From positions 28,623,127-28,687,126 of the forward strand of contig NC_065567.1 of NCBI RefSeq assembly GCF_022605725.1: a DNA stretch of 64,000 nucleotides. Direction: 5' to 3'. Positions within the stretch are counted from its first letter, which is position 1, and every line of letters starts with the position of its first letter. Made by a program: the position numbers and the translations under genes. Source of the stretch: Anthonomus grandis grandis. Taxonomy: Eukaryota; Arthropoda; Insecta; Coleoptera; Curculionidae. A model generated the notes under the pieces. It was given only the letters and a program-made list of their open reading frames with translations, had not been told where the DNA came from and searched no databases. Positions 34,801 through 46,694 of the stretch are shown here, piece after piece.

Positions 34801-37481
34801 AAATATGTTATGATTAGAAAAGCAAACCTGGCGGTCGTTGTGCAGCCTCTGGGTTCTGTGGTGCTGCTCGGATAACTAAGTGAATAGTTAAGCCATCCTT
34901 TATGTTGTGAGTCTGCAGATTATCTGCATCTTTCATTATTTTACCCGCAAAGATGAGGCACAACTGTTCAGGCTCAGCATTAAATTTGGGGGCGATCAGG
35001 TCTTTAAACTACAAGATTCAATTTATATGCATGAACATTTTGAGCAAGAAAAATAAGAGTTTTCACAATATGCAGCTAAAAAGTTTTTTTTTTTTTTTAA
35101 ATTTAATTTATTTCCAACACACATTTTACATAGCATATAAATGTATTATTTTGTTAGAGAGCAATCAAATTCACTGACCTAAAATAACCCTCTGTAATTT
35201 AACCTTAAATTGATCTTAATTAATTAGTGTATCTGATGCTATTTGTATATAAACAAAACTGATTGCATTTTTTTCTTTGCTGCAGATTCAAATCTCTCAA
35301 GAATGCTTTTAAGGTAAGACACCAAGTAGGGATAAGCATTATTCTTTTTACTAAACAAGTACCACAAAAATCTTTTTAATAAGCTCTATCTTAACACTTG
35401 CCTGTGGTGCCCATATGACAGAAGCATTGGGTTTCACCAAGGATTTATACAAACTGACTGTACTATTTAAAATGCTTTATGTTCCTAATTGTAAGTCCCT
35501 TTATTGTTACTGCATTGCAATGTTTATTAAACTTTCAGTTTGACTAAAAGTTCACACTGAGACCTTTACTCTAAATTTTGTATTTATTTAAAAAAAACAA
35601 TACCATAACAATAAATGACATTTCAAAATAGGCTTCTAATCTTACATTGAAATTCAACTATGTGAAAAAGATAACATTGTCAGTAGGCTTTTAATTATTA
35701 TGTGAATGACCTTAAATGCAAAGTAAAATGAAACAAGGAATTTATTTTAACAAATTGCTCACTGATTAAGAAATTTTTAGTCTATAACATTAGATTTGTG
35801 CATCAAAATAAAACAGATAATGTTCTCAAGTATGTTTTTTATATAGACCCTTTAAAAGTGATTATTTTCAGCAGGACCACTTACACTCTTCTTTATTTAT
35901 ATATTTATCAACAGTCCATTTACATTGTAATCATTAAATTATTGCTGTGAAATGGTATTACAAAACTGTCTGATATTTCAGAAAGGAATTCTATGTTTAA
36001 AAAGTGGCAACAACCAAGGACAGTCTATAGAAGCATTTATTATTTTGTGTAAAAAACATAAATATAGTACTATTCTATCCCTCACCTGGCAATAATTATA
36101 ATCATGCCTATGATATTCACTTCTAAATGCAGCAATTCTGGACAATTTATTTTGGACTTTTACAGCTGCTTTATGAGCTGAAGATAGGAACCAAAAAACT
36201 GACCAATACTCCAAGATTGGTTGAACCAGGAAGTACAAAAGCATTTTCAAAGTAAACATAGACAAGCTATCAATTGATCTCTGAGTGAAACCAAGCACCT
36301 TCATTCCCCTATTTTTTACATGATAATTTTGAATCCATCCAGATCCATATCCAAGTCTAAAACTTCTGTTTTAGAGCCAATTGAAAGATAATTTATTGAG
36401 TAAATTGAATTTATAGGTTTTTTCTGCCTTGAAAAAGTAATGTGTAATAAGTTCCTGTTAAAATCTTAGCAATTAAAAAATTATTGAAGATCCTCTAGTA
36501 GGAGAGCAGCATCATCGAAAGACTCAATACTTCTAAAAAGTATGACATCATTTATAAACATCAGGACACTGGAATTTCTTACAATTTTTTGCCAAATTTG
36601 GAAAATTTTAGAGTTTTTAAGAGATCCAATTTTTCCAATTTCTATACACATTTTATTGAGAATAGAAAATTATGAAAACCCGCCAAGGAGTTGCTTCAAG
36701 CTTTGCAGTGAGCCTTCATAGGTACAGAGCAAAGCTCATGATCAGGAATACCTGGCATCCGAGCAGGAATCAGACTATTTTAGACCCTCTTTGGCCTACT
36801 TAATTTTCAACAAAATAATTTATTTTTTATGACAGTATTTCTATCTTTAGTCGTCTCGCCTTCTTAATTATATTAAAAACACAACTTTGCCTAGAATCTT
36901 CAAAAGGCAGTTAAAGAGATTGCTCGCTTGTAAGACCTATTACTCTGTTAAAGAATTTTTTAATTTGATGATATTTTGCACAATTTCTTTGCATATAAGT
37001 TTTCTAGTTAGTATCGGTAAGTTGCTGTCGTAACGATGTCATAGCTGTTAATAAACATATTAAATAAACAAATAATAAAGCCTAAGTATTAAAAAACTTT
37101 TCAATACTCAAACTGTTACTGGGCGAGTACCTAACTACCAAAAAAGACAATAGCAAACAAACAAATCGCTTTAAAAAAAATCAAACAAGCAAACTAACTT
37201 ACCTCTTTAACATTTAAATCGTCGTTAATCTGGAATGATTCTTTTTCTTTGGGGGTCTTAACGTGAACCTTGATGAGCTTCTTCGGTTCAGGTTGTGGAA
37301 GTGCAGAAGCCCCAGCGGGAGCTTCTTGTGCTTGTGGTGATTGGGGCTGGGGCTGTAAGGGTGACCCTACACCGGCTGTGGGGGCGGCGGCGTCCGCCGT
37401 CTCGGCCCCAGCATTGCTGTTCTGGTTTTCTTCTGATGTGTTTGTCTCGGGTTCTTTATCGACCGGGACATCGTCAGCCAT
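31849..37481 (-). CDS. Ubqn: Ubiquilin
   Basis: Six exons, 37481-37203, 35008-34828, 34775-34263, 34205-33825, 33751-33540 and 32055-31849, give 590 aa, normal for the family. Order of domains: an acidic, Pro/Ala-rich N-terminus; a ubiquitin-like domain (about residues 68-140, KKLIKVHVKTPKEK ... LCLIFAGKIMKDADNL ... GLTIHLVIRA); STI1 repeats full of Asn-Pro turns (NPDMLRNLLDNPFVQRLM, NPELLRQTMELARNPSMLQ, and more after residue 300); an Ala/Thr linker; and a C-terminal UBA domain (QQLEQLTAMGFLNREANLQ). Ubiquilins bring ubiquitinated clients to the proteasome and chaperone membrane proteins in the cytosol. The UBA MGF motif is intact. Intron 1 (2.2 kb) holds LINE debris and the last intron an inverted-repeat element. 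Confidence 0.98.
33081..33387. mobile_element. Fold-back/MITE element with ~85-bp inverted repeats in the last intron of ubiquilin
   Basis: The left arm from 33096 (AAAGTCAATGGTCTCATATT) matches the reverse complement of the right arm ending 33372 (AAAGTCAACGGTCTCAGATT). Similarity continues through GTTTATTTTT, TTACAC and GCATCATCAGAT to GTAAAACTA, i.e. about 85 bp with scattered differences. Weaker matching (AGAT) may extend the element to 33081-33387. The central ~110 bp are unique and AT-rich with no ORF. Each arm carries the motif CTGATGATGCYTTA then GAAA, also seen in the Penelope-like remnant at 17300. Confidence 0.85.
35330..35480 (-). mobile_element. LINE reverse-transcriptase scrap in ubiquilin intron 1
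   Basis: The minus strand reads VYKSLVKPNASVIWAPQ, matching the 'LY.SLVRP.LEYAS.IW.P' block of jockey-like elements. Only this block is recognisable. Confidence 0.45.
35960..36700 (-). mobile_element. LINE reverse-transcriptase remnant in ubiquilin intron 1
   Basis: The minus-strand frame 36304-35978 contains LGFTQRSIDSLSMFTLKMLL, LVQPILEYWSVFW and VQNKLSRIAAFRSEYHRHDY, the standard C-terminal reverse transcriptase region. Further upstream (36480-36600) a decayed FINDVILFRSIESFDDAALL corresponds to the FADD box (mutated to FIND). Stops and frameshifts make it inactive. It has the same orientation as ubiquilin. Confidence 0.75.
36830..37075 (+). mobile_element. LINE 3' end in ubiquilin intron 1, opposite orientation
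   Basis: Plus strand 36898-36970 reads FKRQLKRLLACKTYYSVKEF, the C-terminal end of a jockey-type ORF ('LK.LL..KAYYSV.EF'). It is followed by a short AT-rich 3' UTR ending in AATAAA-type repeats near 37045-37075. Confidence 0.55.
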
Positions 37482-39402
37482 TTTTTTCTGAAAGGACTAC
37501 CCAGGTTATTCTCGCTACAGTCCTGTATGAGCGTCGGCTACTCTATTTATTGCCTATCGGATAAAACTCGCAAATTTCTGCTTGTCATTAATTGAATGAT
37601 TAATAAAGGACTTACTTATAAAAGTTGCTAGGACACGTACTTAATACCCATTTGGGAGGAAAACGCAATTCTTTACAAATTAATCAAATCATCCCGCTGT
37701 CACTTGTCAATAGCGTCATACGGGCTAAATCATAAAATGGCGGCCACAATTAAACCACAAGGTCACGGAATATCGTGAAAAGCAACGGAAATATTCTTAT
37801 TTCCTATTATACTGCATGTAAAGGAAAATATTTTAATTTGGCTTAAAAAAAATCAATAAGAATCCATTTTGAACGACTGCCCCAGTCAAGGCAGTGACCT
37901 TGAGTCACGTTTATCGAAATCTAAAGATGGTGGTCAAAAGCACCCAACGGCGCAAACGCCTAGCAACAGACAAAATGGAGCGCTAACCTTTAAAATATGT
38001 TTAAATATATTTCAAACTCAATAAATGCGTTAAATAGAATCAGAAAAACGTTTATATTAAAGTGAAAAACGTTTTGAATATCCCATAAAGACGATAAGCA
38101 TAAATTTTAGGCTGACGACCGCACAAGCGGCAGGGCTTCATGCCGCTTATGCCGGGATGCTCCTAAATATTGGAATACACCTAAATATTTTTGTGCAAAC
38201 GCTTGTACAGGTAAATGGGACTATTTAATGTTAAACTTACCATCTTTTGGTATTTAATTCACACTTTTTACCACAAAATTATTAAAATCAAGATCAGCGG
38301 ACGCTCAAGACGCGCGACTAGTGCGACTACTAATTACTAATTAGCGCACTTGCCAATTTGTAACCGCCGCAACAATTTTGGCGGGTAATTTAAATGGGTA
38401 TAACTTACGGGCTAGTTTCCTTGGGAATGTATTTAACTAGAAAAGCTTATTGCATTTATATGTATAAAAGGAGTAATTTAATACATGCTGACAAGAATAA
38501 ATACGCATTTTTTTGCATATATTCCTTTAAAAGAGGCAAAATATTTTCGAGCAATTTGGCAACACGGTGCCATTTGCCGCTTTTTTACTTCTCCGTGTTT
38601 TGTTTGGATTAAAACCAGCCTTCTTGATGAATGTGTCAAGGGGCAAAAATATGTTATAAAAGTGGGGGTAAATGTTGTATAATAGTTTAAAATTTTCTAA
38701 AGCTACAATTATAAATAATAAGACAATTTGAATAAATTAGACATATCATTATAATTATAATTAGATATCTGCTGCCCTCAGGACATTTAGCGACATCTCG
38801 CGGCGAACGAAGCAATAATCCCGAGCATTAAAACGCAGCCGCCAGACTTAACCGTCAACAGTTTTTCTGAAGGGTGAGTGAAAACAAATAAACGATTGTA
38901 AAAAGTTAATAAATTGTTTACTGGTGATCCAACCGTTTCATTCGGCCGAAACATCAATGCACTAATTGGTTTCGCGTTGTTTCTATTAAAATCTCAACAA
39001 GTTACGGCTTTTTTAGGTGTTAATCTGGCAGCTTAAGAAAAATTATGACACGACGCAAATATTATCATGTTTAGAATGTAAGTTGAATATTGTTTACCAG
39101 GCCCTAAAAGCCTTCCCGAATTTATTGTTAAACAAATCTGTTTGTTTATTTATGCGGTTATTAAGACGCACCTAATGATTTTCCGATCGGGAACCGACGA
39201 ATCAGGACGCTTGTGTTGGTTCTTATATGATTACACTATAATAATATATGCCTACACAATTTAAACCTCCTACATAAAATGGTTTTGGGAATGTTAAATG
39301 ATTTAATAACTGCATATTATTGGCGTGCTAATAAATAATCTCGTTTCTATTTACTGTTGTTTAAGCTCACCTTTAAAAAGGAGAAGAGAAGACTTGGGAG
39401 AA
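37482..39402. promoter_or_regulatory. Divergent promoter region between ubiquilin and CDC14
   Basis: Two CG-containing patches stand out, 37680-37760 and 37900-38380. At 38125-38148 AAGCGGCA and TGCCGCTT form a perfect 8-bp stem around an 8-base loop. TTTTGGCGGGTAA at about 38374-38386 resembles an E2F site. AGCGACATCTCGCGGCG at 38789-38805 resembles the insect CTCF-type motif. A non-coding CDC14 first exon may end near 38873 (CTGAAGG|GTGAGTG). All these are motif resemblances only. No ORF of substance lies here. Confidence 0.4.
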
Positions 39403-42400
39403 ATGGAGAACCTGTTCGATAATGTCCTGCTTAATGCCTCTGAATTTGTTAAAGGTAAGCGATTACTGTAAATTTATTATTCATTGGGAAAAAACTCATT
39501 TGAATATTTGTAAGGTGATGTGTAAATAGCAGTGTCATACTAGAATTACTTCTCATTAAGAAATCTATTGACAGTTTTCTTGAAAACCATATTTCAATTG
39601 TAAATCTATAACTCTATGATGCACTAAACACCTTAGAAATATTGTACACTCAAAGAATATGTTGGAAAAAAATTTTAGATATTAATGGAATAGTCTCGCT
39701 CATCCTTTTTTAAATCTTACTTATCTGAGATAGATAGAATCATCAAATGTAGTAATGTTCTTGCTGGGGTTCCACAGGGAAGTGTCCTTGGACCACTGTT
39801 GTTTGCCTTGTATATCAATGACTTAACATCTTAATGCTTCGGCAAATGCATCAATTTACCCATGAGGTCCTTTCGATAACCCTTAAGGGGGAATTAAAGA
39901 TAGATTATTCATGGGGGTCTGTCAACAAAGTAAAACTTAAAGTAAAATTTGTTAATATTTGGTCAAAAACCGATAAAGAGAACATCACAAACAATGTTGG
40001 TATTAAAATGAATTTAATGACAAAGTAAAGAACCTTGGATTTCTATTAAATAATCAGTTTAATTTAAATAATTATTCTGAGGATCACTGCTTTATTTCAG
40101 TAACAAAACAGATATAAATAAATTGCAAGTACTTCAAAACAGATCTATGCAAACTATTTTAAATTGTAGTAAATATGAACCACTAACAAATAAGTTATAA
40201 TATACTACATGACCTTGATGTAACAATAGAGAATTACCACCCTATATCCATTCTGTGCAATTTCTCAAAGTTATTCGAGTTGGCTCTTTATAAATTAATT
40301 TTTCCCAAGGTTAAGTCCATGCTGGCCAACGATCAACATGGCTTTGTTTCTGGCCGCTCATGTACTACAAACCTAGCATTCTTCTCTCAGTTTGTGTGCA
40401 AAGCACTTAATGATAGAGGTCAAATCTATGTTATTTACACAGACTTTCAAAAGGCTTTTGACGAGATTGACCACTTCATCCTATTAAATAAGCTTGAACG
40501 CCAGTTTGGATTCTCCGATCACTTGATAAAGCTCTAGTTTGTAGTGGTTGAAGGCTTTAAATCTACTTGTTTTTTACCCACCTCTGGAGTTCCTCAGGGC
40601 TCTAACTTGGGTCCCCTTCTCTTTAACGTTTTCGCTAATGACTTGATCTCCACCCTCAATTGCTCTCGGTTAGCATATGCTGATGACCTAAAGCTTTTCC
40701 ATAGGATTGACTCTATAGCAGATTGTGGTCAACTGCATGAGAACATCAATACTGTACACCATTGGTGCACTTTGAACTGGCTTAACCTTAATGTTTCCAA
40801 GTGTAATGTGGCCAGCTACTTTCGAATCAAAAGTCCAGTTGTCCTTAATTACTCAGTTAATGGAGAGTCTCTGGCAAGGTCTACCTGTTTTAAGGATCTT
40901 GGAGTCACCTTTGACCAAAAATTTTCTTTTATCCCTCACATTGAAGATACTGTTTCTGGAGCTACTCGCATGCTGTGCTTTATTATTAGAAATTGCAAAC
41001 TTTTTCCGAACACGGCCACTGCCAAAACTCTCTACTATGCATTTGTTAGATCCAGGCTGGAATACAGCTTCCTCATTTGGTCTCCCATTTACAACCAGCA
41101 CATTCACCTATTAGAATCAGTCCAACAGCGATTCCTTAAATGTTTGGCATTTAAGGATGATGGAGTCTATCCTCCAAGGGGTTTTGACCATAACCTGCTG
41201 CTCTCTAGATATACTGAACGGTCATTTGCGAAGAGGGGAGAAATGCATTTGGTGAAATTCTTGTTTAACTTACTTAACCATAAAATTGACTGCCCATCCC
41301 TTTTGCAAAGGATTTGCTTTCATATACCATGCTCAGGATCTAGACAGTGACCAGCTTTTAACTTGGACACAACCAGGTCCAACATTGTGTACTAGAGTCC
41401 TATTCACTTTATGTGTCAAAACTTTAACACATTTAAAACTTAATAACATTTTTTTCTCCTCTTTTGATTTAAATGAATTCTTGATTCTTATCCTAATTTA
41501 GTGTTGATTTTTTATTATTTATTTTTTTCAAACTCACAATATTTTTTTATTATATAGCAATTCTTTTATAGTTTAGTTGCATGAATCTAATACAGTTCAT
41601 GCATTCGTACTTGTACATTTATATATTTAATTGATCCTCCTGTAACTGGGTATATGTAACCTGTTGGAAATAAAGCTTATGATTATGTAAGTTGATTACT
41701 AAAATATTCCTCCAGATTATAATATGCCTTGCTAACTAAAAGTTTTTAACATTCCAATTGGAATTTCTTCCAAATTTCACAAGCTAAGTGGTTGTACATT
41801 TTCTTTGCATCATAAATAAATCATCTCTTTAATTGCTTATTAGTAGGTAGAGGAATATTTGGTACTGTCAAGTAAGATGGTCTGCCTGCACAATTAATGC
41901 CGATACTTCAAGACACTGTCAAGAATAAATACACTGACTACACTGTCAAGAATAAATAAACAAGGAAGTGTCATAATTTTAATTCTTAAAAAAACCAGCT
42001 TGCATGAACCTCTCAAACAGAGGAACCACACAAGTTTTATGTAAACACTATAAAAAGTCTTCAACTCCTTTTGGCTTCTTCAACAAGGGTCTGTCACTGT
42101 ACAACATGCTTAAGTTAAAATCATTCCATAACTAATTAATAAATAAACAAACATGTATGTACAGTAATAATAAACTAGGGAAAGATACAAAATTAAATTA
42201 TGATATTACAGATTTTTTAAAAAAAATTATTGTACTACCATAGATCACTCTTATTTTTAATTTTCATGTAATTGCTAGCATGTTTTATTTCCTTTGGAAG
42301 TATATTTAATACTTTAGGCAGGATGAACAAAATATGTCATTGAGTTGCAGCAAACAAAGTGGTAGGCACATGAAGTGTGCTGATCAATTTCCATTAATTA

Positions 42401-45400
42401 TTATCTTAGTTGCAATACAGATCTGTAGTTTAATAATGTATAATAATTTATTTGTTATTATAATGTTTATAATTAAGATTCTTTAGTTCCTATCTGTAGG
42501 CTTTGTTATTGTGCGGAATGTTTTTGATTGAAAATTAGAAATCCATACTGTACAAGAATTTACCTAGGCCTTTATATATGAAATTATAAGCTACTCCTAA
42601 AATTAATTGATTTGGTGTAGGAATTGCTGTTCAATACTTTCTGACTTAATTTAAGATTTTTTTTTGGTTATGATATATTACATAGCAATTAAGCCTGTAC
42701 TTGCCCAATATATGAAATGCATGGACGAGGTTCAGTAATGCAATGGGGTTGTTTTTCAGGTGGAATAGATTTTTTTTTGTATAGCAATTTTCTCTTGTCA
42801 TCCTAATAATATGACAAGCTGAAGTTTTTATTTCAATTAACTTTTTACCATTAACAAAAAAAAAGCTATTTAAGCCCAGTTAAAATTTCAATCACTCAAT
42901 AAAATTAGCAGACAATTAATCATTGTAAACAATAGTTCCATTATTGTGAAATTCATGAGTAACACTCGAGCAACTAAATTAATATAAATCCTAATGTATC
43001 ATTGTTTTACTGACACATTTTTGTACTTTCCAGGACGGCTTTTCTTTGTGTCTCTCAACACAGCAATCAAACCAAAATCCACTTCAACAGTCCACTACTT
43101 CTCTATAGATAGTGAATTAAGCTATGACAGTTTTTATTTTGATTTTGGCCCACTCAATTTGGCCATGCTATACCATTATTCGGTAAAACTCAAAAGGAAA
43201 CTGAACAACCCAGCGTTGTCCAACAAAAAGATCGTCCATTGCACTGGACCAGACTTGCATAAGCGAGTGAATGCTGCTTTTTTGATTGGGGCATATGCAG
43301 TGATATATTTAGATATGGATCCACAGAAGGCCTTTGAAATATTAAACCAAGGGTCGCAGAAGGATTATTCTGAATTCAGAGATGCCTCAGTGGGAGAGCC
43401 TTATACGCTATCACTGATCGATTGCCTGAAAGGTATTCAGAAAAGTTACCATTTTGGGTTCTTCAATTTTAACAACTTCGATTATCTGGAATATGAACAC
43501 TATGAGCGTGTTGAACATGGAGACTTCAACTGGATTGTTCCTGATAAGTTTATTGCTTTTTGTGGGCCTCAAAACCGGCCCAAGATCTCCAGCTATGGAT
43601 ACCCAATACATTCACCAGAAACTTATTTTCCATACTTTAGAAGGCATAAAGTAACCACCATTATACGCCTCAATAGGAAGGCGTATGATGCAAATAAGTT
43701 TATACAAGCGGGATTTGACCATAAAGATTTATATTTTGAAGATGGAGGGACTCCCAGTGATCGAATTTTACAAAATTTTATAAGCATTTGTGAAAATGCT
43801 AAAGGTGCCATTGCTGTTCATTGCAAAGGTATATAATTTTTTTACTATACAGCAGATATTTAGGTTTTGTTTTTTAATTTTAGCCGGGCTGGGCAGAACA
43901 GGCTCTCTAATCGCTTGTTACATTATGAAGCATTGGAAGTTTACAGCTGAAGAGTGTATTGCATGGATTCGAATATGTAGGCCAGGGTCCATTATTGGTC
44001 ATCAGCAAACTTGGCTAAAAGAGTAATAATAATTATTATTTTAAGTCTAAGAAATTGTGAAAGAAAGAAATTTTTTTAGTAAACAAAAGCAACTCTGGGA
44101 AGCAGGTGAGATTTACCGTAAGAAGCACGGGATCACTGGCCCTCAAAAGTGCCCGGTGGGCATTTACAGCCTCTCCGAAATTAAACGAAAAAAGAGTCAG
44201 GATAACGTAATGGGGATAATGAAGAGAGTGGACTGCATGGAGATTAACGACTCCCCTGGGGATTTTGAGGAAATCAAAGAAACCCAAGGGGATAAACTGA
44301 ATGAAATCAAGGCGCAAAGGAGTAGAATCAAATCGGTCCCGATTATCCCGTAAGTTCTGAGGGCTAAACGAACATCAAATGACATTTTAAGATTTTTTTT
44401 TCTCCATTTCAGAGTGGAAAGAGAGAAGGTAAGGAAGGTGTGCAACACCAGTTCAAACCAGACCGTGTTGAGGGGCGGGAAGATCGTTTCAAGTTCACCC
44501 GCGAAAATATCGGGAACTGGTAGCAGTCGGGTGTTAACCAAAAGGTTCGTTTGATTGGTTTTTCCCCGCATGGCATGTAGTTAGTTTTTCAGTTTTTATA
44601 TTTAATTTGTATTGCATGAATAGGAGGTAATCTCGTAACAAATGCAAATGTATTTTTTTACTTAACGGTTTTTTTGCATATATTGAATATGTAGACAATA
44701 ATTTATGAGTTGTGGTAACACGATATGCGTATTTCGTTAAATGGCTCAGAATAAATGAGTTCGAAACTAGTTGTTTATTTTATTTTTCTTAACTCGCAGT
44801 TTGAGATTTAGCACCTTTTTTAGCCATGCACAACTCTCTCGCTATGTTATTTCCCTTTAGAAGTTGTGGTGTCTGTTGAGCTTTGCTTATTTTGTTTTTA
44901 ATTGCAAATAAAATCAGAATTTTTGTGGAGATTATTCAGTTACACCCCGTTCCCTTCCACATGACTCGAGTTAAGAAATTTACTTATGTAGAACTATGCG
45001 TAGCCACAGCTGTTTAGTTAGAAAATCGCCTTGCAATATTTCCACAAGAATTCGATGCTTTAATAGATTGTATGATTTATTTGCAATAGAGCAATACCAT
45101 ACAAACTGAGCAGTCCGTTTTTCAACAGAACCGAACCGAAGGAACCGGCACCAAAAAAACTGGCGACAAGAAAAAGTGCCGGAGCAGTCAGTGAAGATAA
45201 CAAATTACAAGTGAACGGTTGCCGATCACCTAAAATAAACGAGGGTCGCACTAATAATCCTCTCACAAACGGTCATTGTAAATCGGAGGAGAAAACGAAC
45301 GTGAAGCGCACAAAAAGGGCGCTAGCATTGGAAAAAGATAAATGCACCAGCTCGAGGTCCGTGAAGGTGCTCCGCCGGTCGCACGTTGTCGGTTTGGGGT

Positions 45401-45477
45401 TTAGGTGCGGAACTTGCGATCACTCGCCACCCGAGAAACTGTGCTTGCCCTCAGTCAAACATAACAAAACTATCTGA
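39403..45477 (+). CDS. Cdc14: CDC14 dual-specificity phosphatase
   Basis: Six exons, 39403-39454, 43034-43828, 43884-44022, 44080-44349, 44413-44544 and 45129-45477, give 578 aa in consistent phase. The product starts MENLFDNVLLNASEFVKG. The N-terminal non-catalytic half (RLFFVSLNTAIKPKSTSTVH ... IVHCTGPDLHKRVNAAFLIG) and the catalytic half (FIAFCGPQNRPKISS ... HYERVEHGDFNWIVPDKF) are the classic tandem CDC14 folds. The P-loop is complete, HCKAGLGRTG, split by intron 2 after HCK. The C-terminal ~200 residues are basic and low-complexity (KRTKRALALEKDK), as usual for its regulatory and nucleolar-targeting tail. CDC14 removes phosphate from Ser/Thr-Pro sites late in mitosis and in centrosome/cilium control. 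The last intron uses a weak donor (AAAAG|GTTCGT), so the extreme C-terminus is less certain. Intron 1 (3.6 kb) carries two LINE copies. Confidence 0.96.
39690..40215 (+). mobile_element. LINE reverse-transcriptase remnant, CDC14 intron 1, first copy
   Basis: 39745-39830 reads NVLAGVPQGSVLGPLLFALY and INDLTS, the unmistakable GVPQGSVLGP box, followed by decayed sequence including KNLGFLLNNQFNLN near 40028. Both ends are lost. It is directly followed by the second copy. Confidence 0.8.
40225..41695 (+). mobile_element. Jockey-like LINE, 5'-truncated, reverse transcriptase nearly intact
   Basis: From YHPISIL at about 40232 to the stop at 41348-41350 a single frame carries the fingers (ANDQHGFVSGRSCTTNLAFF), palm (IYTDFQKAFDEIDH), SGVPQGSNLGPLLFN, an intact AYADDLKLF catalytic box, the FKDLGVTFDQKFSF thumb block and the LESVQQRFLKCLAF block. 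In the part from 40280 onward only one stop interrupts it (TAG at 40535-40537). A ~340-bp 3' UTR with AATAAAG at about 41669 ends the copy. It has no ORF1 or endonuclease. It is the youngest-looking LINE in the window. Confidence 0.9.
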
Positions 45478-45587
45478 AACGCAATTTTTTCCTTGATACA
45501 TTTAAGTTTTTGTTTTATTATTTAGCTGCTAAGGTTAACTATAATGTCTTGCCAAAATATAGTTTTTGGGAAATAAGAACGACCTTT

Positions 45588-46135
45588 TACTGGGGTGCCG
45601 TCTTGAATCATAGAATTAAAACATATTTTAGCGAGTAAGCCACTTACGATCTCTTAGGCGTTACATCATCATATTTTTGCGCTCGAATGATGCCTAACAG
45701 AGTGAAATTAATGGGTGTATCAGTTGTACGCTGTGTTTCATTAATAAATAAAACACACTATTTGTATTCAAAAAATTAAAAATTCCTGCCTTGCGCCTTC
45801 GGCCGTCATCAGGGGTTAAGACACTAAAAAGATACATTAAATCAGCACAGGACGGAGCATTTTAGAACGAGACAAACATCGTTAAAATACAAATCGTAAT
45901 AAGTCATAAAAAAGGTCAGTCACAAAATGGGACGAAAAAACATTATACATTTGTACGAATCAATACAATTTTAAGGTCAACTTACTTTTCAAAGCAACGA
46001 CACCATTCGATAAAAACGGTACACCACATATACAGAAACCATAGGCAATATGATCGAATGACATGTCTTAAAGACGCTTACTCGCTAAAATATGGCTTTA
46101 TTATATAACTTTCAATTCAATATGGCACCCAAGTT
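45588..46135. mobile_element. Non-autonomous inverted-repeat element, ~550 bp
   Basis: The left end ACTGGGGTGCCGTCTTGAAT (45590) and the reverse complement of the right end ACTTGGGTGCCATATTGAAT (46135) match. After a short variable stretch both arms share CATATTTTAGCGAGTAAGC exactly (45622-45640; complement at 46076-46094). The arms are about 55-65 bp. The interior has no ORF but contains, on minus at about 45785-45810, CCTGATGACGGCCGAAGGCG, similar to motifs in Penelope-like elements. The element lies just after the CDC14 stop codon and may be in its 3' UTR. Superfamily not assigned. Confidence 0.75.
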
Positions 46136-46694
46136 AATACAATGTACGACTTTGATTTGTACCTAAAGCTCATCTTACTTGATTTTATTTCTCAAAACCC
46201 CTAAATTTTGACTGGATTAAATGGGGTCATCAATACCTACAGCGTATCCTGAAATTTGGGGGCTTCTTGTCCATGATACAAGTAAAAAGCAATCATTTTA
46301 CACCCTGTATAACTTCTTATAAAAGCGGTCCTCAAATTTCAGTATACTGCTTAGAAATTTATGAGGGATTGTTGCAAATGTTTGAATGTAAATTGTATGG
46401 AAGTTAAATATAGTTATAACCAATCTGTTTGGTTTAAATAGTTAACATATGTACAGAAAAATTAATTTTATATAATGCATAGCAAATATTGCTGCTCATT
46501 TATTTCCTTGCTTGTTATGTTATCAGATCGCTCATCCTATTTAAAACATATTGATAGGAAATTTTTTACATTTCTTGGAGTGCCTGACAGAAACGCTTTA
46601 AATTTTATAAAGGGTCTTATAGCATGATCGTAGAGTCAACATAAAATATTGTTTTATGTTTTACACCTCTAGTAGGGAGTAAAAAATTATATAT

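Noticed and set aside
37270..37564. Plus-strand frames opposite ubiquilin exon 1
   Set aside because: Shadow of the Pro/Ala/Gln-rich ubiquilin N-terminus; no signal of its own.
38394..38682. Overlapping plus-strand frames of 65-72 codons upstream of CDC14
   Set aside because: No similarity that I recognise, no splice or promoter support, typical length for random frames in this composition.
41914..41962. Short direct repeat CACTGTCAAGAATAAATA in CDC14 intron 1
   Set aside because: Only two copies of ~19 bp; a chance local duplication in AT-rich DNA.
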